Shown: positions 53,100 to 62,816 of the stretch, piece by piece
Position numbering within the stretch: the first letter of the stretch is position 1
How the letters are laid out: every line of letters starts with the position of its first letter
Assembly: GCA_051531935.1 (NCBI GenBank)
Contig: JAOPTR010000022.1
Coordinates: 1 to 64,000, forward strand
Reading direction: 5' to 3'
Source of the DNA: OCS116 sp051531935
GTDB lineage: Bacteria; Pseudomonadota; Alphaproteobacteria; Rhizobiales; OSC116
DNA length: 64,000 nt
Made by a program: the position numbers and the translations under genes
Notes under the pieces: model-generated
What the model was told of the DNA's origin: nothing
What the model saw: the letters and a program-made list of their open reading frames with translations, nothing else
Databases searched by the model: none

Positions 53100-54671
53100 C
53101 TAATTTGTAATTTGATTTAAACGTTGTTCGATGAGAACAAGGTCTAATGTTTCATCTTCTGCGCCCAATTTACCGACTAATTTTTTGCCTTTATAGACTT
53201 CAATCGCACCAGCATTGGCGAGCGAAATAATCACGCCTTTGGTTTTGGGCAGGGTGATTATTTTTTCGGGTGTTAACTCGTCGGAGAATAAAATTTGAGC
53301 TGCGCTATCCTCGATCAATACCCAGCTATTTTTGGTAGCATGCAAACTGTATTTATTGACATCTGAAGGGAGTTGAGACAGTGCTTCTTGAATTGGGTTT
53401 TCGGGTAGTTCGGCAGTTTTTGGTTCTGGTAAAGCTTTTGCGGCCTGCTCGGCAGCTTGTTTGGTCGCGTTTTCGATGGCGTCTTTTGTGGCTTGGGCAG
53501 CTTTTGCAAGCTCACTTGCTTTTGCCAAATCGTCATTATTATTGGTATCAATCACTTGGGTGATGCTGTCACTGGCTTTAACGGCTGCGTTTTTAATGGC
53601 ATCGGTGCCAGTGTCGATGGTTTCAGAAATAATATCGGTGATTTCTGTGTTTTTAGGCAAGGTTAAAGTGGGGGCTTCGGTTTTGCCATCATTGGTTTCT
53701 TGACCAATGAGAACCAGTGGTTTTTGCACCATTTCGGCAGTTGGTGCGCTTAAATCATCTGACCCTTGTTTGAGCACTTTGCTTTCAAGTTGACCGATTT
53801 TATTGGCTTTTTGCGTTTCAGGAATGCGGTCAGTATCTTTGGTAATATTGGTGGTGGCCTCGTTAAGGTTCGCCACTTGCTCGGATTCAGGGCTTGCGCT
53901 AAATTGGGCATTTACAAAATAAATACCAACTGCGGCAAGTAAAATAACTGCAAATGATGCGCCTAGCTTTAGCCATGGCAATGAATTGGTTTGCGACGCC
54001 GAAGTGAAGGGCTCACCCGATAAATCGGCTTGCAAATGTAGTTCATTAGGCATTTCAGTTTGTGTTGTATTTTCGAACTGAGGTTCTGTGTGGCCTAGAG
54101 TTGCCTCGGCATACTCGATTGCGCGCTCATCACTTGGTTGCGTGGCGTGCATTTCGGCAGAGTTTTCAATTTCTAATCTGTTGGCGGCTTGAAGCGCGTT
54201 CACATCGGACGCATCGAGGGCTTCTAGAGTTTTGCGGGCTTCTTCGGCGAAAGCGTCTTCATATTGGCTTTCATCGTGAAAATCTATGGTTTCGGCATCT
54301 TGTGCGTCATCGGCATCATAGAAATTTTGTTTAAATTCTTCGAGAAAATCATCGGCATCGAGGCCTAAAAGTGAGGCATATGTATGTACATAATAATCGA
54401 CATAATCTTGTTGTTCGATGTGCTGAAATTGGCCGTGCTCTAGGGCTTCTAGCTCGGTGAAAGATAGGCCTGTATGCTCATTTAAATCGCTAATATTATA
54501 GCCAAGAGCCTCGCGAGCTTGCTTGAACTTATCGCCTAAAGCGACTAAATTTTCGCGTTTTTGTTGCTTCTCTTCAGCCAACTTTTTACTCTCTTCTAAA
54601 TCACTCGGCCAAAGTTTGCTTAGGGCAGAATGTTGATTTTCAATATTTTCAGAATTGGCATTATCTGACAT
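53100..54671 (-). CDS. RodZ-like protein (HTH_25 and C-terminal RodZ/DUF4115 domain)
   Basis: The 523-residue product has an N-terminal helix-turn-helix domain (about 45-105, with FKQAREALGYNISDLNEHTG and YVHTYASLLGLD), one membrane segment (about 227-250) and a C-terminal beta-rich domain (about 435-523, with HATKNSWVLIEDSAAQILF). Long acidic and Thr/Asp-rich linkers lie on both sides of the membrane. RodZ links MreB to the wall machinery, and this bitopic layout is the same, but low identity is expected. It lies between ptsP and prfA. Confidence 0.85.
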   Translation of the reverse strand: MSDNANSENIENQHSALSKLWPSDLEESKKLAEEKQQKRENLVALGDKFKQAREALGYNISDLNEHTGLSFTELEALEHGQFQHIEQQDYVDYYVHTYASLLGLDADDFLEEFKQNFYDADDAQDAETIDFHDESQYEDAFAEEARKTLEALDASDVNALQAANRLEIENSAEMHATQPSDERAIEYAEATLGHTEPQFENTTQTEMPNELHLQADLSGEPFTSASQTNSLPWLKLGASFAVILLAAVGIYFVNAQFSASPESEQVANLNEATTNITKDTDRIPETQKANKIGQLESKVLKQGSDDLSAPTAEMVQKPLVLIGQETNDGKTEAPTLTLPKNTEITDIISETIDTGTDAIKNAAVKASDSITQVIDTNNNDDLAKASELAKAAQATKDAIENATKQAAEQAAKALPEPKTAELPENPIQEALSQLPSDVNKYSLHATKNSWVLIEDSAAQILFSDELTPEKIITLPKTKGVIISLANAGAIEVYKGKKLVGKLGAEDETLDLVLIEQRLNQITN

Positions 54672-54764
54672 GAATATGGCTTTTTTTATCTGTTTAGACG
54701 CTTATTTTAATTTATATAGTTAAGGAAGACCAGTTCTTTTTACGCTTTGTTAATATTCATCAAA

Positions 54765-57119
54765 TTAAATGCTGATTTTTACATTATTTTCGGCGATATA
54801 ATCGGATATCAAATCGTTAATACCTTCGCTCGCATCATCAAGATGGGCATTGAGGAACTCTGAAAAATTATTGATGTCTAATGATCTGATCATCATTTTA
54901 ACAGGCCCGATGGTTGAGCTGTTCATGGACAGGTTTTTAAAGCCAATGCCCAATAAAGCCAGAGCCAATTTTGGTTTGCCAGCAATTTCACCACATAGAG
55001 ATAGAGGGATATTTGCCTGTTCTGCCGCCACAACGATGGTGCGCAACATACTTAAAATCGGGGTGGTGAGGCTGTGGTAGCGGCCTTGCAATAGTGGGTT
55101 TCCACGATCGGCCGCATAGGTGAATTGCAATAAATCGTTGCTGCCAACTGACGCGAAATCGGCCTCTTTGAACAAAGCAGGCAATTGCCAAAGCAAAGCC
55201 GGGACTTCGATCATGAGACCCAAATTGACTTTTGTTGGCATGCCGATATTTTTGGATGCCAATATTTCTTTTTCTTTTTCGACAAATTGTTTTGCAGCGC
55301 GAAATTCGGAAATGTCGGTAATCATGGGGAACATGATGTTAAGCTCGTACCCACGTGCGGCCATAAGCAAAGCACGCAATTGATGGCGAAAAATACCTGG
55401 GCGATCGAGTGCCATGCGGATGGCACGCCAACCAAGGGCGGGGTTTTCTTCTTTGGTGCTACGAATATAGGGCAGAACTTTATCGCCACCGACATCGAAG
55501 GTGCGGAAAGTGATTTTTTTATCGCCCAATTGCTTGAAGGCTTTGAGGTAATTTGCAGTGAGAGCATCTTTACGCGGGTATTTTGAAAGCAACATTAATT
55601 GCACTTCGGTGCGGTAAAGGCCAATGCCTTGGGCGCCACTTTCATCAAAATGTTCTAAATCGGCATCGAGGCCTGCGTTAATCATCAGGTTGATATGTTG
55701 CTGATCGACTGATTGGGCGGGTAAATGGCGTATTTTTGCGTATTCTTGTTGTTTTTCGGCAAAAAGAGCTTTTTTATCGTTAAAGGCTTCGGCTACATCT
55801 TTTGACGGGCGGATGTATAATTCTCCGCCTTCAGCATCAATGATGGCTTGGTCGTCTTGTTCGATATAATTGAAGATATCGGTGACGCTACCAATGGCAG
55901 GGATGCCCATGGCGCGTGCGACTATGCCTGCATGGCTGTTGGCTGCACCTTCTTCTAACACCAAGCCTTTTAATTTGTCTTTATCGTAATCGAGTAGCTC
56001 GGCAGGGCCAAGGTTACGGGCGACTAAAATGGCGTCATCGGGTAAATCGGCCGATACGGAGGTGGCTAGATTGTTGGTGAGTATGCGCAATAAGCGGTTG
56101 CCCAGATCGTCTAGATCGTGCAATCGCTCGCGCAAATATGGGTCGGTTTGGCGCAACATACGGGCGCGGGTGGCAATTTGTACTTTCTCGACGGCAATCT
56201 CGGCCGTGAGGCCTTGGGTGAGTGCTTCGTGAATTTTACGCTTCCAACCACGGTCGTTGGCGAACATAAGATAAGTTTCTAGAATGTCGCGATGTTCGCC
56301 AGTGCGGGCAAGATCGGGATGTTCTAACATATCGGATATCGAAGCACGCAAGGCTTTGATGGCTTTGCTGACGCGTTTATGCTCGGCCTCGACATCATCG
56401 GCAATGAGGTTGGTGATTTTAATTTTAGGTTCATGCAGTACCACATGGCCAATGGCAATGCCGTGCGAAAATGATATGCCTTTTAAATTTACCGGCATGC
56501 TGTGGGTTGCATCGACAATTTCTGGTTTGTCATCTTGACCGCTGACGAGGCCTGAAAGATTGATGCTTTTACTGGTTGAAATAACTTCGGCCAGCAACAT
56601 GGATACGGTATATAAAACTTCGCATTCTTCCTCGGAATATATACGCATGCTTTTATTTTGCACGGTCAATACACCGATGGATATGCCATGTTTTAGAATG
56701 GGCACACCAAGGAAGCTATGATAAACATCTTCGCCAGTTTCGGGCAGGAACATGAAATTATCGTGCGAACGGGCATTGGCTAAATTTAAATGATTTGCTG
56801 TTTTTGCAATGTGACTTACCAAGCCTTGGCCTGCGGGCATTTTTGCATTATGCACGGCGTCTTTATTAAGGCCTTCGGTGGCAAATAATTCTAGTTCACC
56901 AGTATTGAGAACCAGATAAATTGAACACACCTCGGCCTGCATATTGGTTGAAACCAACAGGGTGATTTTGTCGAGGCGTTCTTGGTCGTCGACATCTGAC
57001 GCCATAATTACTCGTAGATCGCGCAGAATTTGGTGCGGCCCCGCGGCTAACAAGCTCATGGGTTCACCAGAATTTACATTCAGGATCTGTGGTGGATTAT
57101 TTATGTCATTATCGCTCAA
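54765..57119 (-). CDS. ptsP: Phosphoenolpyruvate--protein phosphotransferase PtsP (GAF plus enzyme I)
   Basis: This is the nitrogen-PTS enzyme I. The 784-residue product has an N-terminal GAF domain (about 20-175), then the PTS enzyme I region with the phosphorylated His in NSHAGIVARAMGIPAIG (about residue 395), FRTFDVGGDKVLPY and the C-terminal SLCGEIAGKPKLALALLG. It passes phosphate to NPr and then to EIIA-Ntr, coupling PEP to nitrogen and potassium control. The start is TTG, supported by AAGG seven bases upstream. It follows lysC, a common order. Confidence 0.95.
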   Translation of the reverse strand: MSDNDINNPPQILNVNSGEPMSLLAAGPHQILRDLRVIMASDVDDQERLDKITLLVSTNMQAEVCSIYLVLNTGELELFATEGLNKDAVHNAKMPAGQGLVSHIAKTANHLNLANARSHDNFMFLPETGEDVYHSFLGVPILKHGISIGVLTVQNKSMRIYSEEECEVLYTVSMLLAEVISTSKSINLSGLVSGQDDKPEIVDATHSMPVNLKGISFSHGIAIGHVVLHEPKIKITNLIADDVEAEHKRVSKAIKALRASISDMLEHPDLARTGEHRDILETYLMFANDRGWKRKIHEALTQGLTAEIAVEKVQIATRARMLRQTDPYLRERLHDLDDLGNRLLRILTNNLATSVSADLPDDAILVARNLGPAELLDYDKDKLKGLVLEEGAANSHAGIVARAMGIPAIGSVTDIFNYIEQDDQAIIDAEGGELYIRPSKDVAEAFNDKKALFAEKQQEYAKIRHLPAQSVDQQHINLMINAGLDADLEHFDESGAQGIGLYRTEVQLMLLSKYPRKDALTANYLKAFKQLGDKKITFRTFDVGGDKVLPYIRSTKEENPALGWRAIRMALDRPGIFRHQLRALLMAARGYELNIMFPMITDISEFRAAKQFVEKEKEILASKNIGMPTKVNLGLMIEVPALLWQLPALFKEADFASVGSNDLLQFTYAADRGNPLLQGRYHSLTTPILSMLRTIVVAAEQANIPLSLCGEIAGKPKLALALLGIGFKNLSMNSSTIGPVKMMIRSLDINNFSEFLNAHLDDASEGINDLISDYIAENNVKISI

Positions 57120-57209
57120 AATTTGGCCTTTTGGTCACGAGCTATCCATCATTAAAAATGATTCGAACCGCCGCAATGCTCATTATATGGATTATTGCGG
57201 ATTTGTAAA

Positions 57210-58496
57210 TTAATTCACATCCAAATCATATGCGGTGTGCAATGCGCGCACTGCCAATTCGATATATTCGGCGTCGATTAAAACTGAAACTTTGATCTCA
57301 CTTGTGGTGATGGCAATGATGTTAATGCCCTTCTTAGCCAAGGTTTCGAACATTTTTGCAGCCACACCTGCATGGGAGCGCATGCCCACACCAATGACCG
57401 ATATTTTAACAATATTGGTAGAGGCAAGTATTTTTTCATAACCAATGTTTTCGGCATTTTCTTCGATGACTTTTTGCGCTTTCTCGAGGCTATCGGAAGG
57501 CACAGTGAAAGTCATATTTGTGAATTTACCGTCTTCTGATACATTCTGCACAATCATATCGACATTGACATTGGCTTCGGACAATGGCGTGAAAATACGG
57601 GCTGAAATGCCGGGGCGGTCAGATATATTAACCAGTGTGAGCTTGGCTTCATCTTTTGAATAAGTGATGCCACTTACAAGTTCTTGTTCCATAATTTCAT
57701 CCTCATCGCATACCAAGGTACCTGGGTGGTTGCTGATACCTGTTTTTAAATTTTTAAAATCATCGTCACGCGTTGGGCGTGCGGTTTCTGGGTCTTCAAA
57801 GCTTGAGCGTACGGCAAGGCGTACTTTGTGTATCATTGCTAACTCGACAGAACGTGTGAGCAAGACTTTAGCGCCTAATGATGCCATTTCGAGCATTTCT
57901 TCATAGGAGACGCGTTGTAATTTTTTGGCATTGGGCACAATGCGGGGGTCGGTGGTGTAAACGCCATCGACATCGGTGTAAATATCGCAAATATCGGCAT
58001 TGATGGCTGCAGCAATGGCAACGGCAGTTGTGTCTGAACCGCCACGGCCTAAAGTTGTGATGCGGCCATCTTCGGCCAAGCCTTGGAAACCTGCAATGAC
58101 AGCCACTTGGCTTTCATCTTCCATACGTTTGATGATGTCTGTGCCGTCAATATCTTCTATCCGCGCCGCGCCATGGACTGACGATGTTTTAATGGGAATT
58201 TGCCAGCCGAGCCAAGATCTTGCATTTACGCCCATTGATTGCAGGATTATTGACAAAAGGCCGATGGTGATTTGCTCGCCTGTGGCGACAATGGCATCAT
58301 ATTCGCGCGCGTCATGCATGGGGCTTGCTTCACGTGTCCAATCGACTAATTGGTTGGTGGTACCTGACATGGCGCTTAATACGACAGCCACTTGGTTGCC
58401 GCCATCAATTTCGCGCTTAACATGTTTGGCGACGTTGCGAATGCGGTCGATATCGGCCACGCTTGTGCCGCCAAATTTCATGACTATCCGTGCCAT
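57210..58496 (-). CDS. lysC: Aspartate kinase
   Basis: It phosphorylates aspartate, the first step to Lys, Thr, Met and diaminopimelate. The 428-residue product begins with VMKFGGTSVAD and has LGRGGSDTTAVAIAAA, typical of the monofunctional enzyme. Two ACT domains (about 265-420) suggest feedback control. The ATG has AGGA six bases upstream. It is the first gene of the lysC-ptsP-rodZ-prfA-prmC series. Confidence 0.97.
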   Translation of the reverse strand: MARIVMKFGGTSVADIDRIRNVAKHVKREIDGGNQVAVVLSAMSGTTNQLVDWTREASPMHDAREYDAIVATGEQITIGLLSIILQSMGVNARSWLGWQIPIKTSSVHGAARIEDIDGTDIIKRMEDESQVAVIAGFQGLAEDGRITTLGRGGSDTTAVAIAAAINADICDIYTDVDGVYTTDPRIVPNAKKLQRVSYEEMLEMASLGAKVLLTRSVELAMIHKVRLAVRSSFEDPETARPTRDDDFKNLKTGISNHPGTLVCDEDEIMEQELVSGITYSKDEAKLTLVNISDRPGISARIFTPLSEANVNVDMIVQNVSEDGKFTNMTFTVPSDSLEKAQKVIEENAENIGYEKILASTNIVKISVIGVGMRSHAGVAAKMFETLAKKGINIIAITTSEIKVSVLIDAEYIELAVRALHTAYDLDVN

Positions 58497-58625
58497 AATT
58501 TATCCTACTTTATGTGCAGATTATTTTTGCAGAATATATAGAGGGAAATGGGAGTAAATGCAACGAATTTTGGTTAGAATCGTTCTGATTTGGTTTGGCG
58601 CAATACTGTTACGCCATATTGTCGG

Positions 58626-59129
58626 CTAAGGGGCTAAATATTCGGGGGCATTATCTACCAATTCATCTAGCGGGTAACCTGTGAATTCTTTGATATTTTG
58701 TAGCACCACAAAGCTTTTAACTGTAGCGGCATTGGTTTCGCTTAAAATGTCATCTGACAATTTGTTATATTCTTCCATATCCTTACAGATAAAACGGACA
58801 TAATAATCGAACGAGCCTGACACTTTAAAACATTCGACAATGCGGGTGTGGCTGCGGGCATATTGCTCGAATTGGACAAAGCTTTCTATATTGTGTGAAC
58901 TAAGGGACACTTCGGCAATGACTGTATCGTGATGGCGTAATTTTGAAAGATCGACACGCGCCATATAGCCTTTAATGATGCCCGATTTTTCGAGTTTGCG
59001 CATGCGTTGATGGCAAGGGCTGGCGCTTAGATTGACTTGCTCGGATAGGTCGGAGTTAGAAATACGGCCATTTTTTTGCAATAATGATAATATTTTAACA
59101 AAAATACGATCCATTTTTATATGTGGCAT
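58626..59129 (-). CDS. Lrp/AsnC family transcriptional regulator
   Basis: The 167-residue product has an N-terminal winged helix (IFVKILSLLQKNGRISNSDL, LSASPCHQRMRKLEKSGII) and a C-terminal RAM/ACT ligand domain (TVIAEVSLSSH, CFKVSGSFDYYVRFIC, TVKSFVVLQNIKE). Such proteins sense amino acids. GGAGG lies nine bases upstream of the ATG. It lies near lysC, plsC and an Lrp-like class of genes for amino-acid control, but its targets cannot be named. Confidence 0.92.
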   Translation of the reverse strand: MPHIKMDRIFVKILSLLQKNGRISNSDLSEQVNLSASPCHQRMRKLEKSGIIKGYMARVDLSKLRHHDTVIAEVSLSSHNIESFVQFEQYARSHTRIVECFKVSGSFDYYVRFICKDMEEYNKLSDDILSETNAATVKSFVVLQNIKEFTGYPLDELVDNAPEYLAP

Positions 59130-59160
59130 GATTCATTTCCTCCATATGATTTAGCGAAAA

Positions 59161-59973
59161 TTAGATTATTGAAACTTCGCCATCTTTAACTATGATGGTT
59201 TGATTTTTGGCGTCTGCCACCCAAGTTGCGGTTGCGGGCGCAGGTGGTGGATTGCTGGCCCTAAAGGCTTCTTGCTCGAGCTGTAATTTTTTATTCATCA
59301 TGGCGCTGTGTAATTGTTCGGTAAAATCTTCACGTTCTAAATCTTTATCAATTAACGGCATAAATTCTATGACCACTTTGCCTGGATGGCGTAGAAAGCT
59401 ATTGCGCGACCAAAAAAGACCTGCATTTTGTGCGACAGGCAAGCAATCTAGGTGCAGCGCTTCGTATATGGCAATGACGCCTTGTTTTAGTTTGAGCACT
59501 TCTCCTGGGGCAACGCGTGTGCCTTCGGGGAAGATCATCACTTGGCCATTATCTAAGATGCGAGATTTTGAGGCTTCGACAATGAATTTGATGGTTTTGG
59601 CACGGCCACCACGCACGATGGGAATGAAACGCAATTTATATAAAGCCCAACCAAAGGCAGGAATGCGGCCAAGGCTGACTTTAAACATCATAAGTGGGAA
59701 TTTTAGATATTTGGCCAATAAGATGATTTCTAAGAAGCTTTGGTGATTACAAGCCACAATAACTTTGCTTTCGGGGATGTTGTTTAGGCCACGCGCCTCG
59801 ATTTCGATGTTACAAATCCATTTGAGTAAATATGGCACTTGGTTTGCCCATGTGACCATGACCCAACGCGTCATAGCTTTGGGGAAAGGCAATGCAATGA
59901 TACAGACCACGAGCCAACAAATCATATGAGCGTAAAAGACGACGTTAAAAACCAGTGAGCGTATAAAAAGCAT
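59161..59973 (-). CDS. plsC: 1-acyl-sn-glycerol-3-phosphate acyltransferase
   Basis: It makes phosphatidic acid at the membrane. The 270-residue product starts with a membrane segment (SLVFNVVFYAHMICWLVVCI). The acyltransferase motifs are NHQSFLE (motif I as H-x4-E in place of H-x4-D, a known variant), IPIVRG and FPEGTR. I chose ATG 59973, preceded by AGGG at six bases, over ATG 60027, which would overlap the LysR gene. The C-terminal ~35 residues (ASNPPPAPATATW) are extra and likely disordered. Confidence 0.92.
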   Translation of the reverse strand: MLFIRSLVFNVVFYAHMICWLVVCIIALPFPKAMTRWVMVTWANQVPYLLKWICNIEIEARGLNNIPESKVIVACNHQSFLEIILLAKYLKFPLMMFKVSLGRIPAFGWALYKLRFIPIVRGGRAKTIKFIVEASKSRILDNGQVMIFPEGTRVAPGEVLKLKQGVIAIYEALHLDCLPVAQNAGLFWSRNSFLRHPGKVVIEFMPLIDKDLEREDFTEQLHSAMMNKKLQLEQEAFRASNPPPAPATATWVADAKNQTIIVKDGEVSII

Positions 59974-59986
59974 AAGAATCCCTAAA

Positions 59987-60892
59987 TTATATTTTGCTAA
60001 AATAGTCGCAAAGTTGATCGTAAACAAGCCTTATTCGGCGAGAGGTTTTAAGCTCGCGGTGGGCAGTGAGCCAGACGGGCATGGTGCCGAGTTCAAATTC
60101 GGGCAATATACGGTGCAAATCGGGCTGATTTTGGCAAGAGCTTATGAGCTGGAAGCTTATGCCTAGCCCCGCTTTAAGGCTCTGCCATGAAACTTCATGG
60201 GTGTCTGATCTAATTTTAAAAAAATCTCGATCTATGGTTTTTCCGTTCAACTTTATGCCGAGCTGTTTAAAGCCATCTATAATCATTGTTTCGCGGTCAT
60301 AGCCAATGAAATCATGGGTGAAGAAATTATCTATATTTGCTATGGATAATTGAATGGCTTCTTGAAAGCGCGGGTAATTTTCGCTAACAAAAATACCCAT
60401 TTCCAAATCGTTGACTTTGCGGCTTATTAAATCATCCTGATGTGGTTGATACATGCGAATGGCGATGTCTGCCTCGCGCTCTAGTAGATTGTCGGTGCCG
60501 TTATTGGCGACGATTTCGAAGCTAATTTCGGGATGTTTGTGTTTGATCTTGAAAATTGCTTTGGGTAGGTGGTTTACGGCAACCATTTCGGATGCGGTGA
60601 TGCGGATGGTGCCCGCCACCTGCTGCGATTTGCCTGCTGCGATGAGGCTGATATTATCGGCATATTGTTTCATGTTTTTGGCTTGCTCGGCCAATTGCAT
60701 ACCTAATTCGGTGATTTTATAGCCTTTTTGGGTGCGGTCGAACAGGCGAATGTCGAGTTTGGTTTCGAGCTGTTCAATATGCCTGCCAATGGTGGGTTGG
60801 GTGCTGCCCAAGGAGTTTGCAGCTTTGGAGAGGCTGCCCAGATTAGCCACTGCTAAAAAACTATTTAAGAGATTCCAATCTAAATTTTGCAT
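59987..60892 (-). CDS. LysR family transcriptional regulator
   Basis: The 301-residue product has the LysR helix-turn-helix at the N-terminus (LNSFLAVANLGSLSKAANSL, STQPTIGRHIEQLE) and an effector domain with GTIRITASEMVA and EREADIAIRMYQP. It is divergent from the reductase gene at 60999, with 106 bases between; LysR regulators often control a divergent neighbour, so the reductase is a likely target. The ATG has AGG six bases upstream. Confidence 0.93.
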   Translation of the reverse strand: MQNLDWNLLNSFLAVANLGSLSKAANSLGSTQPTIGRHIEQLETKLDIRLFDRTQKGYKITELGMQLAEQAKNMKQYADNISLIAAGKSQQVAGTIRITASEMVAVNHLPKAIFKIKHKHPEISFEIVANNGTDNLLEREADIAIRMYQPHQDDLISRKVNDLEMGIFVSENYPRFQEAIQLSIANIDNFFTHDFIGYDRETMIIDGFKQLGIKLNGKTIDRDFFKIRSDTHEVSWQSLKAGLGISFQLISSCQNQPDLHRILPEFELGTMPVWLTAHRELKTSRRIRLVYDQLCDYFSKI

Positions 60893-60998
60893 TCATCACC
60901 TATTCATTATTGTATATCTATATAACATATTTGGCAGCTATTTATATATAAATGTTTGGATTAAATTGGTCTCAACTTAATTATGAATGGAGAATGAT

Positions 60999-61952
60999 AT
61001 GAAAAAAGCATTAGTTTTAGGCGTAACTGGTAATTTTGGCGGCGCTCATGCCCAAGCTTTGTTAGATGATGGCTGGCATGTGAATTTATTGTTGCGCTCG
61101 CCTGATAAATTTAAGCATGCAGACATGATGAACCATGCCAATGTGAGCATATTTAAAGGTGATGCGATGAATATGGCTGACCTTTTACGGGCGGGTTCAG
61201 CGTGTGACGCGATTGTTCATGGAATTAACATGCCATATGATAAATGGATTGAGCTCATGCCTAAAATTACTGACAATGTGCTAAGTGCGGCTCACAAATT
61301 AAATGCGACGATATTATTCGCTGGCAATATTTACAATTTTTCACCTGAAGATGGCCCTATATATGATGAGCAGACGCCACAGAACCCGATCACTAAAAAG
61401 GGTGCTTTTCGGAAGCGGTTAGAGCAAGATATGGCTGATTTTGCCCGCGCCAATGCGGTGCAGACAATTGTATTGCGGGCAGGGGATTATTGGGGGCCAG
61501 ATTCTAGCGACAGTAGCATGTTTAAATATTTGGTTTTAGATAATGTTGCCAAGGGTAAGATATCTTTATCTGGCGACGCCGACAAAAAACACGCTTGGGC
61601 TTATTTGCCAGATGTGGGCAGAATTGGTGTCGCTTTGTTAAACCGTAGAGCTGACCTTGGTTTGTTTGAGATTTTTCACAGTGAAGGCCATACTTTAACA
61701 GGGCAAGAAATGGTGGATGCTGTGCGAAAAGTTTGGCAAAAACCCTTGAAAATTGGTAAGTTTCCATGGGGTTTGATATGGGTTCTAGGCATATTTAACA
61801 AAACAATGCACGAAATGTTGGAAATGCGGTTTATGGCGAATGTGCACCAGAGCTTAAACCAAGACAAGCTTGTGAAGTTGCTTGGAGATGTGCCACATAC
61901 GCCATTGCCAGAAGCGTTGAAAGCCACATTTAGAGCGCATAAGTTGCTTTAA
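60999..61952 (+). CDS. NAD(P)-binding reductase/epimerase-type protein
   Basis: The 317-residue product has an N-terminal Rossmann motif (LVLGVTGNFGGAHAQAL), DAIVHGINMPYDKW, LFAGNIYNF and RAGDYWGP, a pattern of extended SDR or NmrA-like proteins. The YxxxK pair is not typical, so activity is uncertain. ATG 60999 has GGAG six bases upstream; an ATG four codons earlier is possible. Its 3' end overlaps the convergent nuclease gene by four bases. Confidence 0.85.
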   Translation: MKKALVLGVTGNFGGAHAQALLDDGWHVNLLLRSPDKFKHADMMNHANVSIFKGDAMNMADLLRAGSACDAIVHGINMPYDKWIELMPKITDNVLSAAHKLNATILFAGNIYNFSPEDGPIYDEQTPQNPITKKGAFRKRLEQDMADFARANAVQTIVLRAGDYWGPDSSDSSMFKYLVLDNVAKGKISLSGDADKKHAWAYLPDVGRIGVALLNRRADLGLFEIFHSEGHTLTGQEMVDAVRKVWQKPLKIGKFPWGLIWVLGIFNKTMHEMLEMRFMANVHQSLNQDKLVKLLGDVPHTPLPEALKATFRAHKLL

Positions 61953-62761
61953 TCGAGAAATTCGAGTTGTTCGGGATGGGTGGCTTCAATCATCGGGCCC
62001 CCGCGCTGCTCTAACCAACCACGTATGCGGATGGTTTTGCCTACCAATGCCGAAAAATCTAATTTAGATTGGGCGAAGGCCAAACGATTGGCTTTTCGGA
62101 CATTTATGGTGAAATCGGTACGGTAATCACTGCCAAAATTAAAGTATAATTGCCCATATCTATATTCAAATTTAAGCAATTTACCTTCGATCAATTGATA
62201 AGTGCCATGCTCTTTATTGAGTTTCTTAAGATCGGTTGCTTGAATGATATCGTAATATTTTTGGTTCCAAATATTCTTATTGGCCTTGCGTGCTTGGTCC
62301 TCGGCGGCATATAAATTATATATGCAGGAACGGTTGTCCTTAAAACTATATGTACGGGCAAGGCCTTGTTGCAGCATATATTCTTGCAGCCATATTTTTT
62401 GTCCGTCATCATCTGTTATGAATAAATGTGCGAGGATGCGACGATGGCGATCTATTTTTTGACCACCATATTTAAGTTCGACATCTTTACCAAGGGCGAT
62501 GTTTTCTAGCTCGTTTTTGGCGATGTCTGCCAATGGCCAATCTATGAATTTTTTGCGACTTAGTGCCAGCTTTGGGGCTTGCGTGCCGACCATACGCACT
62601 TGTTTTCCAGAGCTGAGAATGACGGTGTCGCCATCGACGATCTCGACGATTTTATCGGTTCCACCTTGTTTTAAGTTGCAACTTGCATAGGCTTGGCCGC
62701 CAGCCATAAGATACAGGCCAGAAGCCAGAATGTTGCTGTAGGTTTTGCGCTTTATAGCCAT
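61949..62761 (-). CDS. Secreted SNase-like (thermonuclease-fold) protein
   Basis: The 270-residue product has a signal peptide (about 26 residues, ending GQAYA). The SNase domain (about 38-165) keeps VDGDTV and a DRHRRILAHL arginine region, but the usual D.PE stretch reads GTQAPK, so the glutamate that acts as general base in staphylococcal nuclease is lysine here. The QAPK form is, to my recollection, common in an alphaproteobacterial subgroup. The last ~85 residues form an additional domain with GKTIRIRGWL. Nuclease activity is doubtful. Confidence 0.85.
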   Translation of the reverse strand: MAIKRKTYSNILASGLYLMAGGQAYASCNLKQGGTDKIVEIVDGDTVILSSGKQVRMVGTQAPKLALSRKKFIDWPLADIAKNELENIALGKDVELKYGGQKIDRHRRILAHLFITDDDGQKIWLQEYMLQQGLARTYSFKDNRSCIYNLYAAEDQARKANKNIWNQKYYDIIQATDLKKLNKEHGTYQLIEGKLLKFEYRYGQLYFNFGSDYRTDFTINVRKANRLAFAQSKLDFSALVGKTIRIRGWLEQRGGPMIEATHPEQLEFLD

Positions 62762-62816
62762 GAAATTGCGTATCCTAATGAGCTAGCCCACCGTGAGGTG
62801 GGCATAGATTTATATA

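Noticed and set aside
59161..59973. PlsC as inactive because motif I has Glu in place of Asp
   Set aside because: The H-x4-E form is found in active bacterial acyltransferases, and the other motifs are intact.
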